Assembly (NCBI RefSeq): GCF_009494395.1 | Contig: NZ_VZCB01000079.1 | Location: 62,001-126,000, forward strand | DNA: 64,000 bases | Reading direction: 5' to 3' | Source of the DNA: Segatella copri | GTDB lineage: Bacteria > Bacteroidota > Bacteroidia > Bacteroidales > Bacteroidaceae | In this document: positions 8,001 to 16,138 of the stretch, piece by piece | Layout: every line of letters begins with the position of its first letter | Numbering within the stretch: the stretch's first letter is position 1 | Notes under the pieces: model-generated | The model's input: only the letters and a program-made list of their open reading frames with translations | Databases searched by the model: none | What the model was told of the DNA's origin: nothing | Translations under genes and position numbers: made by a program

Positions 8001-9669
8001 GCTCAACGATGCCATCATCAAGGGGAGCGGAATATTCGGCAACCTGGCAGAGAACTGCCAGGCATACGAGAAAGCCAGCGAGCGATACACCACCGCCCTG
8101 CAAGAGCTGAACATCGCCCTATCGGAGTTTGATGACATCGAGGACAGCGACGCACCAGAAGAGGCGAAGGAGGCTGCGAAAAAGAAGGTCGAGGCTGCAC
8201 AGAAGAAGGCAGACGATGCGAAGAAAGACAAGGACACCAGCAAGGTGAACCGAGACAAGAGCTTCGACACCACGACGGACAACCTCATCCAGCTATCGCA
8301 GGCAATAACCCAGCTGGGCAGCACCAGCGAGATGAGCCTTTCAGAACTTGGCAACGTCGCAAGCAACGTCGCAAACGTATTCGAAAAGGCAGGCTCGAAG
8401 ATAGGAGGCATCATCGGTGCCATCCTTTCATTGCTTGATGCAATACAGAAGCAGGGACTCTTCAAGTTCGTAGGTAACGTTTTTCAATCAGTCTTTGGAG
8501 CGGTCGGTGGAGTTTTCCGAAGCCTTACAGGAAGCAAGCTATTCGGTACCGACACCAGCATCGAGGACACCATCAGCGACCTGACCAAATCCAACCAAGA
8601 CCTGGAATCAGCCGTAACAAGGCTGACTGAAGTCATGAAAGACAAGGCAGGACAGGAAGCAACAGACACCTACCAGCGAGCGAAGAAGAACCTCGAAGAT
8701 GCCACCGCCAACAAGCAGGAAATCCTGCGAGATACAGGTGGCGCATACAGTAACGGATTCATCGGCATAGGAGGGAAACACTCCTCGAACTCACATATAA
8801 ACGAATCCATGAGCTCCGCTGATTGGCAGCGAATCAGCCAAATCACAGGAGAAAACGTCCGCTCAGCCTCGGACTTCTGGAACCTTACCAGCGAGCAGAT
8901 GGCGAAGGTGGCAGACGAAGCGACAGACCTCTGGTCTAAGATTAAGAATGCCAGCAACGATGGATACAAGAGCAACGCCAGCAACATGGATGAGTACATC
9001 GAGTATTACAAGAAACTCATCGACTTGCAGAATGACTACAACGAGGCAGTGACGAACCTATCCTTCGACAACACCAGGGACGGATTGAAAGAGCTGCTGA
9101 GTGACACCACCAAGGGCGTGAAGGATGCAACCAAGAAGGTCAAGGAATACATGGAAGAAGCAGTTCTTACATACATCACCAAGACCACCCTCGCCAAGGA
9201 TATGCAGGATTGGTACACGCAGTTTGCAAGCGCAATGGCAGACGGCAAGCTCGACCAAAGCGAAAAAACTGACCTCCAAAAGAAATACGAGGAAGCATAC
9301 CGTAAGGGAGAGCAGGCAAGAGACAACGCCTACGCTGCCGCAGGAATCGACCCAAAGGAAGACTACACGCAGAGCAGCACAAGCGCAACTCTCAGCGGTG
9401 CGACGCAAGACCAGCAGGACGAGACAAACGGCAGACTTACCAGCATACAGAACAGCCTGTCCATTGTTGCAGATGCCGTCCAGCAGCAAGTGGAGAACAA
9501 CGCCATCATTGCCAACAGCGCAGCCATTATCCGCAGCAACATGGACGACATGATGGAGATGCAGATCCAAGCCGTCGGGTACCTGGAGAAGATAGAGCGA
9601 CACACCAGCGAGCTGCCATCGATGAACCAGAAGCTGGAGAAGATAAGAAAGAACACAGAAAAGTTATAA
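5074..9669 (+). CDS. Phage tail tape measure protein
   Basis: This 1,531-residue protein is by far the longest of the tail module and follows the chaperone pair, as tape measure proteins do; it sets tail length and helps deliver DNA. The N-terminus (about 80-300) contains the conserved tape-measure region with KTLAGEQVGGELFEQIKEY, DVMQHLKAIGDISMGDSEKFKSL and MGQDLLQMINAGFNPLQVIS. A hydrophobic segment lies at about 370-392 (YVAAATVLGVLVGVLVA). Long Lys/Glu/Gln coiled coils follow (about 395-1,100), a second hydrophobic/glycine region near 1,105-1,150, and a helical C-terminus. RBS AAGGAGTATTAAA lies before the ATG. Confidence 0.9.
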   Translation: MADFDNGREGFSIGIDDSQLQSDAEKVVQQFDNIGRRATQAGQKIDSAFNGVSTEALQQETKAAEDKIHDLGNATKSETEKMDASLKKIAAGIGAYFSIQRLTQFESKVISIRSEMESLQTSFKTLAGEQVGGELFEQIKEYELRTPMIMQDLASGAQTMLAFNIPAQDVMQHLKAIGDISMGDSEKFKSLTLAFSQMSATGKLMGQDLLQMINAGFNPLQVISEQTGKSIGQLKEEMEKGAISTKMVQDAFHAAASEGGQFNGMLEAQSKTLKGAISNLEGAWQYMLNDIGEAQEGLIVGSIDMAQKIIANYQQVGQIIMGLITTYGIYKAAVVTAIAAEKLHIETLTIAKVRIAVVEKVQAALNATMLANPYVAAATVLGVLVGVLVACHDSTTAEEKAQADLNATMETARQKQQEYNEETDRAIERAQQDEDATHGRRKAMNLLIQRYPAIIKKYIDEEGHLRDILKLKREIAAQDGLNRVRSLRTEKNDSDRATRAFKLQQQARNKAISAGMGASQYRQFLTGSQQAEVDWANKWYENKRGIKWYSPHKGTIEERIKYAQDSAVGANKNVARELTTQNADKFAETFKDMTKHQLQQVINTLTKGKRTGKNVRFNLKGLGNYAYSQSDILSMLTKAQGIAAARTRSKTTYNKSDWEKQQKEAQAKLDQMADSQKGSKEWNQQVSLVKEAQDHIASRTVSTHQSRTTAAHKQQTEAEKAAKEQAKANEKTAEETYRYSQQQEQQQKANQLLQAQAIVDAMQEGEAKKLAQLDLNYKKEKEAIDKEEQSLLQAKIDHAKNLWDADPKHEKQGFYATGQQKAIKLTDEEKAGITAKKQSLDATTTQQRSELIKALLDKYDDENEKAEKTRKAITDDIAQLTKLRDEAEKLGQNDIAKNYEHKRQQAAQALEENIQSVYLEELKKSIDWDAVFNNLDRQTTEQLKATRDKLTSYKNSKEYQQATPENKKVVSTAIDQLNDAIIKGSGIFGNLAENCQAYEKASERYTTALQELNIALSEFDDIEDSDAPEEAKEAAKKKVEAAQKKADDAKKDKDTSKVNRDKSFDTTTDNLIQLSQAITQLGSTSEMSLSELGNVASNVANVFEKAGSKIGGIIGAILSLLDAIQKQGLFKFVGNVFQSVFGAVGGVFRSLTGSKLFGTDTSIEDTISDLTKSNQDLESAVTRLTEVMKDKAGQEATDTYQRAKKNLEDATANKQEILRDTGGAYSNGFIGIGGKHSSNSHINESMSSADWQRISQITGENVRSASDFWNLTSEQMAKVADEATDLWSKIKNASNDGYKSNASNMDEYIEYYKKLIDLQNDYNEAVTNLSFDNTRDGLKELLSDTTKGVKDATKKVKEYMEEAVLTYITKTTLAKDMQDWYTQFASAMADGKLDQSEKTDLQKKYEEAYRKGEQARDNAYAAAGIDPKEDYTQSSTSATLSGATQDQQDETNGRLTSIQNSLSIVADAVQQQVENNAIIANSAAIIRSNMDDMMEMQIQAVGYLEKIERHTSELPSMNQKLEKIRKNTEKL

Positions 9670-9681
9670 GGAGACAGAGGC

Positions 9682-10140
9682 ATGAACAGAAAAGGCGAAC
9701 TTTTCATCAACGACATGGACGCATTCGGCATGTGGGGCGTTTGCTTAAGCGACTCCTCCCTTTGCTCCCTGGTAGAGCCAGAGCCGCTGAAGGATGCGGT
9801 CAGCAACAAATCCTCCACAGAGGACGGAAAGCAGATACGCAAGGAGGCGAAGCCAAAGGTGGACGAACGTGATATCACACTATTCGTCCAGCTTTACGCA
9901 ACCAGCAGGGACGACATGTTCAGCAAGCTCATCGCATTCAAGAAGGAATTGAAAAAGCGACGCATCAACATCAGAACCAAGTACGAGAAGGACGTGGTGT
10001 ACAGGTGCGATTACAAGAGCTGCAAGCAATTCAAATCATATTTCAAGGGAATGGCAACATTCAGCCTCACGCTGAACGAACCGAACCCAGCAAACAGAGG
10101 AACCAAAGATTCAGACGATTATGAAGGTACAGCTTTATAA
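9682..10140 (+). CDS. Distal tail-like protein
   Basis: This 152-residue protein follows the tape measure gene and overlaps the next gene by 20 bases. It opens with KGELFINDMDAFGMWGVCLSD and has DITLFVQLYATSRDDMFSKLIAFKKEL in the middle, a strand-helix pattern like the N-terminal ring domain of distal tail (Dit) proteins. That slot between the tape measure and a large tail-hub protein is the normal Dit position. It is shorter than full Dit proteins. The call is inferred. Confidence 0.55.
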   Translation: MNRKGELFINDMDAFGMWGVCLSDSSLCSLVEPEPLKDAVSNKSSTEDGKQIRKEAKPKVDERDITLFVQLYATSRDDMFSKLIAFKKELKKRRINIRTKYEKDVVYRCDYKSCKQFKSYFKGMATFSLTLNEPNPANRGTKDSDDYEGTAL

Positions 10141-13100
10141 CAGGGCGCAAGTCAAGGCATACACCATCCCTGTAGGCAGCGGAAGCACCTACACATGGAA
10201 GAAGCAGGAGGAGGAGTACATCACCGTGAACTTCTCCAGCGAATCCGTCCTGGCATTGAAGAAGGGATTCTACACCAACATAGAAAGCCTCGGACGATTC
10301 GAGGTCGTGGACTTGCCTACACCAACCAAGGCAAGCAAGGACATCGGCTACGAATACGAGCTGCGCCTAGACCGCCCATGGTATAAGTTCAAGAACCGCA
10401 TCATCTTCTTCAGAAGAGGAAGCGTGAACGGAATGGAAGCCAAATGGAGCCTTACGGACACCCTACAGGCGCACGCAGGCATTCTGACGGACAACCTTGC
10501 CAACATCGGCTACACCTACGCAGGGGAGGAATACCTCGTTTATATCCACGATGACGTAGAGAAGAGGAACGAGGCGAAGCTGATAGCATACGACAGCACC
10601 ACCCTGCTATCGGCACTCGACAAGATAGCCGAAGCATTCGAGACCGAATGGTGGATAACCGAGAATACAATTCATTTCGGCAGATGCGAGCAGGGACAGA
10701 CAATAACGCTGGAACAGGGCAAGGAGCTGAACGGACTGAGCAGAAGCGAGGACAGCGAGGAGCATGGCACTCGCCTCTACGCATTCGGATCAAGCCGCAA
10801 CCTCAACCAGAACTACAGGCGTAAGCTGAAGAACCCATTCACGATAGACGGATTCCATAGACTATACGGCACAAAGGTAAGATTCACCACCAACAAGCCG
10901 AAGAACTTCTTCAGCGAGAAGAGACGCATCAAAATAACCAGCAACAGCAAGTACGAAGGGCAGACATTCACATTCAAGGTCGTAAGCGGTTCATACACCA
11001 ACCCAGCAGCAGGACAGACGGTGTCCTGGAATAACCCAGTCTTCGAGATTGAGGTGGGCAGCATTGTAGATGCAATCGGCTTTCAGAACGGAACAGGCGT
11101 TCAGTTCATCATCGGAGACGAAACAGGTGGGCAGACAGAGGACAGCAAGACTACGATGGTGAAGGTGGAGCGAGACAGCTACCCTATTTTCAGTTTCAAG
11201 GACTTGCAGCTTCAGAAGAAAGCAATCACCCCAAACACCAGGGTGACGCTGGCAGACAAGACGGAGACAGGTATCGAGTTCATCGGCATAACCTCAGACG
11301 GAATGAGCAGCGTGAACGACGGCAGGGACTGCTACGCATTGACCGACAAGACAAAACAGCTGGCAGGAAGCAGCCAGCAGGTCACCCTCTCCCATCTTGC
11401 CATGGCATACGTCAGCAAGCTCTACACGGAGCCGATAGACGGACAGAGCGAGGTAGCGATACAAGGCGTCAGCGACACCATCCTACAGCTGCCAATCGGA
11501 ACCCCATACATCGACAGCGACGTGAACCTGGATCCAGACGACATCACGGACATCGTAAAGACATACGAGGACATCTACCCAAGGGCACTGCTTACCATTA
11601 CGGAGGTCACAGAGATAGCAGCCAAGACCACCGACACGGACACAGGCAACGTGACATATTGGACAGCATACCGATTCAAGGCGAAGCTCCAGGACGGCTC
11701 ACCATTCGTATTCGACAGCATCTACGAGACGCAGGAAGAAAACAAGCCGCTGAGCATCCATTTCGAGAGCGGTAAGCTGAACGGCATGGACTTCGAGGTA
11801 CACTTCAACCCAGATGCAGACACCGACGACAAACAGCTCTTCGAGATTACCAGGAACGACACCTACACCCTAGAGCTGCCGAACGAGACAATGAAGCCAG
11901 CCGTAGGAGACACGCTCTACATGTACAACATGGACATTACCTTCATCGATGACGAATTGGTGGAGGCAGCGGAAATGGAACTGAAGGCAGAAGCCGAGAA
12001 GGACATGAAGAAGATGAAGGTGGACAGCGGTACCTACACAGGAACCAAGAACCCCGTCCTTTTCGGACAGAAGGGAATCGAGCTGACATACGGCAGCAAG
12101 GTGAAGCTCGTAGCACCCGAGTACTTCGATGCAGAAGACCACGCAAGGGAAAGCCGCATCATCGGATGGGAACTAGACCTTGAAGACTTGACGCAGGGCG
12201 AATACACCATAGGCGAGAGCAAGCATTCAAGCAGGAGCGATACACTTGCAAGCACCGTGGACGAAATCGTGTACTACAACAACCAGCTGCAGAACACCAC
12301 CGCCCAGGGCAACCTGCCTGCATACGACAAGCTCATCACGGAGCTGCAGAATAAGATGCAATTCCTGGAAAAGCGGATGGACACCAAGCTGAGCAAGGTC
12401 TTCGAGGACACCGCCCAGCAGCTCATCACCCTATACAAGGGCATGACGATCGGTGAATTCGTGAGCGGACAATTCGGCAAGGGAGGACACATCGACCAGA
12501 TGGGAAGGGCAGAACTTCATAGCCTCACGCTCCGAGATTTCCTAGAGGCTCCCGAATTAAGATGCAACCGAGTGACAATCCAGATAGGCAACCGATGGAG
12601 AGCTCCAGGAGGAGGCATCATCAAGGAAGTGATACCAGACACCGACAGCGACGGCAACCAGCTGGCAACAGGAACCATCGTCCTCCACCTCCAGGACGGA
12701 GAGATAGGAAAGATTGCCGTTGATGACATATGCCAGGGCATCTGGCATGAGGGGATGAACATCGAGGACAACGAGAGCGACGACTACGACGATGGCATCG
12801 GCAACTTCAAGTTTGCAGGATTCTATACGGCATACTTCCGAATCACGGAAATCATAGACACCACCCACAACAGCAGGGTGCGCTACGCATTGCGTCCGAC
12901 AAGCGATACCTGGAAGACGCAGCACCACCCACACGAGGCGATGCACTTTGTGGCATACGGCAACTTCAGCGACACCACGAGACAGAAGAGCCGCTACAGC
13001 ACGCTGACATACGAGCGGTACCTGACGGACGTGAACAATTGGGAATTCAGCAAGGACATGATAGCCGCCCAATTCGGAGACTTGACGAATCTGAACATTT

Positions 13101-13501
13101 TCGGCTTCAATATGAAGGGCTACTCCGCTTACCTAAACAACATCTACATGAGCGGTACGATAGAGCAGTTCGAGAACATGGGCAGGAAGATGTACATAGA
13201 CCAGAGCCTGGACGGACACATGGCAGCGGATGAAACGGAGACCGTCACGATTCAGATCCTGGACGGATACATGCAAGACCACACGTCCGAATACAGCTTC
13301 AAGGTGGAGCGAGATACAGGAGACACGGCATCCGATGCCGTCTGGAACGCCAAGCCCGAGCACCTAAACTGCGGCTCATCGTTTAAGATTTCGTTTTCAG
13401 ATTTGCACATCAACCCGAACCACAGCGGAATCAGCACCCTATTCTACGTTATAGCAGACGACGGAAAAGACACTCCGATAACGGAGCCATTAGAATATTA
13501 A
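10121..13501 (+). CDS. Large tail hub/baseplate protein (tail-associated, Tal-like)
   Basis: This 1,126-residue protein begins inside the 3' end of the Dit-like gene, which suggests coupled translation. The N-terminal 400 residues are beta-rich with hub-like text (GFYTNIESLGRFEVVD, RPWYKFKNRIIFFRRGS, LSALDKIAEAFETEWWI), as in gp27/Tal-type hub proteins. A helical linker at about 710-790 (NLPAYDKLITELQNKMQFLEKRM) precedes a C-terminal part with DQMGRAELHSLTLRDFLEAPELRCNRVTIQIGNRW. Phage tail fibre/baseplate proteins of Bacteroidales commonly carry this last type of region. I saw no clear peptidase motif. Confidence 0.65.
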   Translation: MKVQLYNRAQVKAYTIPVGSGSTYTWKKQEEEYITVNFSSESVLALKKGFYTNIESLGRFEVVDLPTPTKASKDIGYEYELRLDRPWYKFKNRIIFFRRGSVNGMEAKWSLTDTLQAHAGILTDNLANIGYTYAGEEYLVYIHDDVEKRNEAKLIAYDSTTLLSALDKIAEAFETEWWITENTIHFGRCEQGQTITLEQGKELNGLSRSEDSEEHGTRLYAFGSSRNLNQNYRRKLKNPFTIDGFHRLYGTKVRFTTNKPKNFFSEKRRIKITSNSKYEGQTFTFKVVSGSYTNPAAGQTVSWNNPVFEIEVGSIVDAIGFQNGTGVQFIIGDETGGQTEDSKTTMVKVERDSYPIFSFKDLQLQKKAITPNTRVTLADKTETGIEFIGITSDGMSSVNDGRDCYALTDKTKQLAGSSQQVTLSHLAMAYVSKLYTEPIDGQSEVAIQGVSDTILQLPIGTPYIDSDVNLDPDDITDIVKTYEDIYPRALLTITEVTEIAAKTTDTDTGNVTYWTAYRFKAKLQDGSPFVFDSIYETQEENKPLSIHFESGKLNGMDFEVHFNPDADTDDKQLFEITRNDTYTLELPNETMKPAVGDTLYMYNMDITFIDDELVEAAEMELKAEAEKDMKKMKVDSGTYTGTKNPVLFGQKGIELTYGSKVKLVAPEYFDAEDHARESRIIGWELDLEDLTQGEYTIGESKHSSRSDTLASTVDEIVYYNNQLQNTTAQGNLPAYDKLITELQNKMQFLEKRMDTKLSKVFEDTAQQLITLYKGMTIGEFVSGQFGKGGHIDQMGRAELHSLTLRDFLEAPELRCNRVTIQIGNRWRAPGGGIIKEVIPDTDSDGNQLATGTIVLHLQDGEIGKIAVDDICQGIWHEGMNIEDNESDDYDDGIGNFKFAGFYTAYFRITEIIDTTHNSRVRYALRPTSDTWKTQHHPHEAMHFVAYGNFSDTTRQKSRYSTLTYERYLTDVNNWEFSKDMIAAQFGDLTNLNIFGFNMKGYSAYLNNIYMSGTIEQFENMGRKMYIDQSLDGHMAADETETVTIQILDGYMQDHTSEYSFKVERDTGDTASDAVWNAKPEHLNCGSSFKISFSDLHINPNHSGISTLFYVIADDGKDTPITEPLEY

Positions 13502-13525
13502 TATTTAAAGCAGAGGAGAAACAGA

Positions 13526-14797
13526 ATGGCAAACAAAAAGAGGGCATTCCAATCTGAGCGCAAGCACACAAGGCTCGACTTTTCGCCATTGAATCTGACA
13601 TGCGAGCTGGTCTGCATCACGCCAGACGCACCGACGGCACAGACAGCCAACACTGCGCTGGGGCAATACGAGCCAGACCGCTCGATTACCCCGACAATCA
13701 TCAGACCGCAGACGACGGTCAATGACCCCGACGGAATCTTCACGTCGGGAATCAACAACAGGAACCTTGCAAGCGACCAGCACGCATGGTTTGTGAATTC
13801 CACGCCAATCGCCAAGGTTTGGAAAGAGGGAACAGACTACGAGATCATCAAGGACGATACGGATGACAACGGCAGTTTGAAGGTGATGCGAAACATTACA
13901 CCAGGAGAGGTGGCGGCACTTTCGTACACGGGCATGTTCTACGATTTCCGAACAGGAACGAACAATTCGGTGAGCGGAAGCGGAATGGCACTCACCACGA
14001 CAGACAAGGGAGGAAACAAGCTGGCATGCTGCGTAGATTGCGAACAGCTCATCTACGACCCACTGAAGGATGAGCTCCTCCTTTACGAATACCTGGTAGC
14101 GGAAGGCATCGAGACAGCAGGGCAACGAGCCAAGTTCGTGAACGGAAAAAGCTACGAGCGAACCGTAACCATTACGCTCACCCAGGGAGACGCTACGCTG
14201 ACGAAGCTGCCAGCAGGAATCACGATGCGCCTCGTGGAGCGAGGAAAGACGGCTGCACTTGCAGCAGGAACGCTCCAGCACCCAGAAATCAAATCGATAG
14301 CATATCCGACAATCGGATTCGATATGCGATTCACATGGGAGAAGGAGTTCGAGGTTCAGTTTGTCGATGCCAAGGGCAACGTGAAGACCAGCACAGGTAT
14401 CACTCTCATTCGAGACATGAGCCTGCTGACACAACACGACGTGGCGAGAGGCAACGATGTTGTCCCAGGACAGCAACGCTACAACAACCACGGAATTTTT
14501 GCCGCAGGAAGCCAGCTCATCCAATACCCAGAGCTGTACTACAACATTCAATGGTGGACACAGGCGAGAGTTTATAACGCCACCAGCAAGGCGTATCAGT
14601 TTGCAGATAGAATCTACAGACAGACAGGCGAAAAGATGGAGTGCAGCGTTGATTCATTGGGCATCGGCTACGAGAAGAACCTTAGCTGGTTTGATGTTTC
14701 GATGGACATCGAGGAACGAGAGCCAGCAGCGATTCTGACAAGCGAGAACGCAAACATCGTCCTCACGGACGAGAAAGGTAAGGTTTTAATTTTTTAG
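13526..14797 (+). CDS. Phage tail/baseplate-associated protein of unknown fold
   Basis: This 423-residue protein follows the hub gene behind an AGAGGAGAAACAG ribosome site. It is rich in Thr/Asn/Gly strands and has no signal peptide or membrane segment. Recognisable features are SGINNRNLASDQHAWFVN near 80-95, a GSGMALTTTDKGGNKLACCVD region with two adjacent cysteines near residue 170, and LLTQHDVARGNDVVPGQQRYNNHGIF near 300-325. By position it is a tail-tip or baseplate component. I do not recognise a family. Confidence 0.5.
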   Translation: MANKKRAFQSERKHTRLDFSPLNLTCELVCITPDAPTAQTANTALGQYEPDRSITPTIIRPQTTVNDPDGIFTSGINNRNLASDQHAWFVNSTPIAKVWKEGTDYEIIKDDTDDNGSLKVMRNITPGEVAALSYTGMFYDFRTGTNNSVSGSGMALTTTDKGGNKLACCVDCEQLIYDPLKDELLLYEYLVAEGIETAGQRAKFVNGKSYERTVTITLTQGDATLTKLPAGITMRLVERGKTAALAAGTLQHPEIKSIAYPTIGFDMRFTWEKEFEVQFVDAKGNVKTSTGITLIRDMSLLTQHDVARGNDVVPGQQRYNNHGIFAAGSQLIQYPELYYNIQWWTQARVYNATSKAYQFADRIYRQTGEKMECSVDSLGIGYEKNLSWFDVSMDIEEREPAAILTSENANIVLTDEKGKVLIF

Positions 14798-14800
14798 CTT

Positions 14801-15013
14801 ATGAGATACGCAATTGTAGAGACAAGCAAGGCAGAAGCCAAAGGGCTGAAAGCCAAGCTCCATCGAACGAACAACACAGGTTCGAAGATGGCAGTGAACG
14901 AGAACGAATTGCTGAAGGTGAACGAGAACCCCGAGACAGCAGCAGCAGAGCTCGGAGGAAAACTACAGGAACTGCAGGAATTCAAGAATGAACTTAATAA
15001 ATGGGACGAATAA
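14801..15013 (+). CDS. Small phage tail-region protein, unknown
   Basis: This 70-residue protein starts three bases after the preceding stop and ends three bases before the next ATG, so it is tightly packed in the operon. It is charged and helical (YAIVETSKAEAKGLKAKLHR at the N-terminus, KLQELQEFKNELNKWDE at the end), with a possible C-terminal coiled coil. It may be a small chaperone or linker for the neighbouring tail proteins. Function is not recognised. Confidence 0.5.
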   Translation: MRYAIVETSKAEAKGLKAKLHRTNNTGSKMAVNENELLKVNENPETAAAELGGKLQELQEFKNELNKWDE

Positions 15014-15016
15014 CAA

Positions 15017-16117
15017 ATGGGAAACAAGATTAAAGGAGCGTTCACGGTGCGCTTCATCAGAACAGGCGACCAGATCTACGTCAGCAAATCCATCGTGAAA
15101 TTTGACAAGGCAGGAGCGGAAAGCGGAGGCTCGCTCTTCCAGGCAATCGACCCGACAAACGGAACATTGTCCGTCGATTGGAAGACCGACATCTACAACC
15201 AGCCAGCCTTGAAGGTGGGCATCAAGAGTGCAATCGGCAACCCTGTAACGATTACAGGCATCAAATGGACGTACCGAGGCACGGAGCTGACATTCAACAC
15301 CAGCGCAGCCACCACAGGCAACTACACAGGCTGGAACCTGTCAACAGATGGCAAGTTTGCCAAGAAGGAGGTGGACGGCTACTGCTACCTGCGACTAATT
15401 GACAACGCAGCAAGCACCACCATCATCTCGAACCAAATCATCGGATATGAAATCAGCTACATATCCAACAACGTCCGAGACTCCATCGCAGGAACAGAGG
15501 ATGTGCTGATTCAGCAGGCAGGAGCAGACAGCTACAGCATCAACATCACGACAAGCCGAAGCACGCTGAATGCGACAGACAAGAGCACCACGCTGACCGC
15601 AACATACCTGTACGGAACGAAGCCAATCAGCGATGAGGAATTCGCAAAGAATTGGAAGCTGGAGTGGTATAAGGATTTCGTCCTCATGAGCGGACAGAAC
15701 GGAAAGACAATCACCGTAACGAGAAGCGACGTAGATGGCAGCTCCGTATTCAGCGTCAAGCTCCTGCACAAGGAAGGCGATAACTGGGTCGCCAAAGCCG
15801 TCGATGCGCAACGAGTAACGGACGATTCAGACGAATGGATCATCGACTCAAACCCTGACGGAGCGAACCCCGACGCTATTTCAAAGACAAGCAACGCAAA
15901 GTTTGTCCTTTCGCTTAAGCAGAACGGAGTGAAATACACAGGAACCATAACATGGGGATGGGAAGTGTACAATGCGCTCAACGTAAAGACCTACACAGGC
16001 TCGGGAGCAAATGTAACGCTGACAGCGGAAATGGCGAAATGCGTACCAGACGCAAGCAACCAGGGCAAAAATTATTATTCAGATGTAGCCTACGAAGTGA
16101 CTGCATCAATCTCATAA
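15017..16117 (+). CDS. Tail-tip protein with Ig-like/beta-sandwich repeats
   Basis: This 366-residue protein is almost entirely beta-strand. Residues about 170-260 (SYSINITTSRSTLNATDKSTTLTATYLYG and the following KLEWYKDFVLM) look like an immunoglobulin-type sandwich domain with its tryptophan. A second similar unit begins near residue 290 (ALSKTSNAKFVLSLKQNGVKY region). It lies just before the DGR target gene and is probably part of the same tail-tip complex, perhaps its structural base. Function inferred from fold and place. Confidence 0.5.
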   Translation: MGNKIKGAFTVRFIRTGDQIYVSKSIVKFDKAGAESGGSLFQAIDPTNGTLSVDWKTDIYNQPALKVGIKSAIGNPVTITGIKWTYRGTELTFNTSAATTGNYTGWNLSTDGKFAKKEVDGYCYLRLIDNAASTTIISNQIIGYEISYISNNVRDSIAGTEDVLIQQAGADSYSINITTSRSTLNATDKSTTLTATYLYGTKPISDEEFAKNWKLEWYKDFVLMSGQNGKTITVTRSDVDGSSVFSVKLLHKEGDNWVAKAVDAQRVTDDSDEWIIDSNPDGANPDAISKTSNAKFVLSLKQNGVKYTGTITWGWEVYNALNVKTYTGSGANVTLTAEMAKCVPDASNQGKNYYSDVAYEVTASIS

Positions 16118-16138
16118 CATTTAAAAAGGAGAATAGAT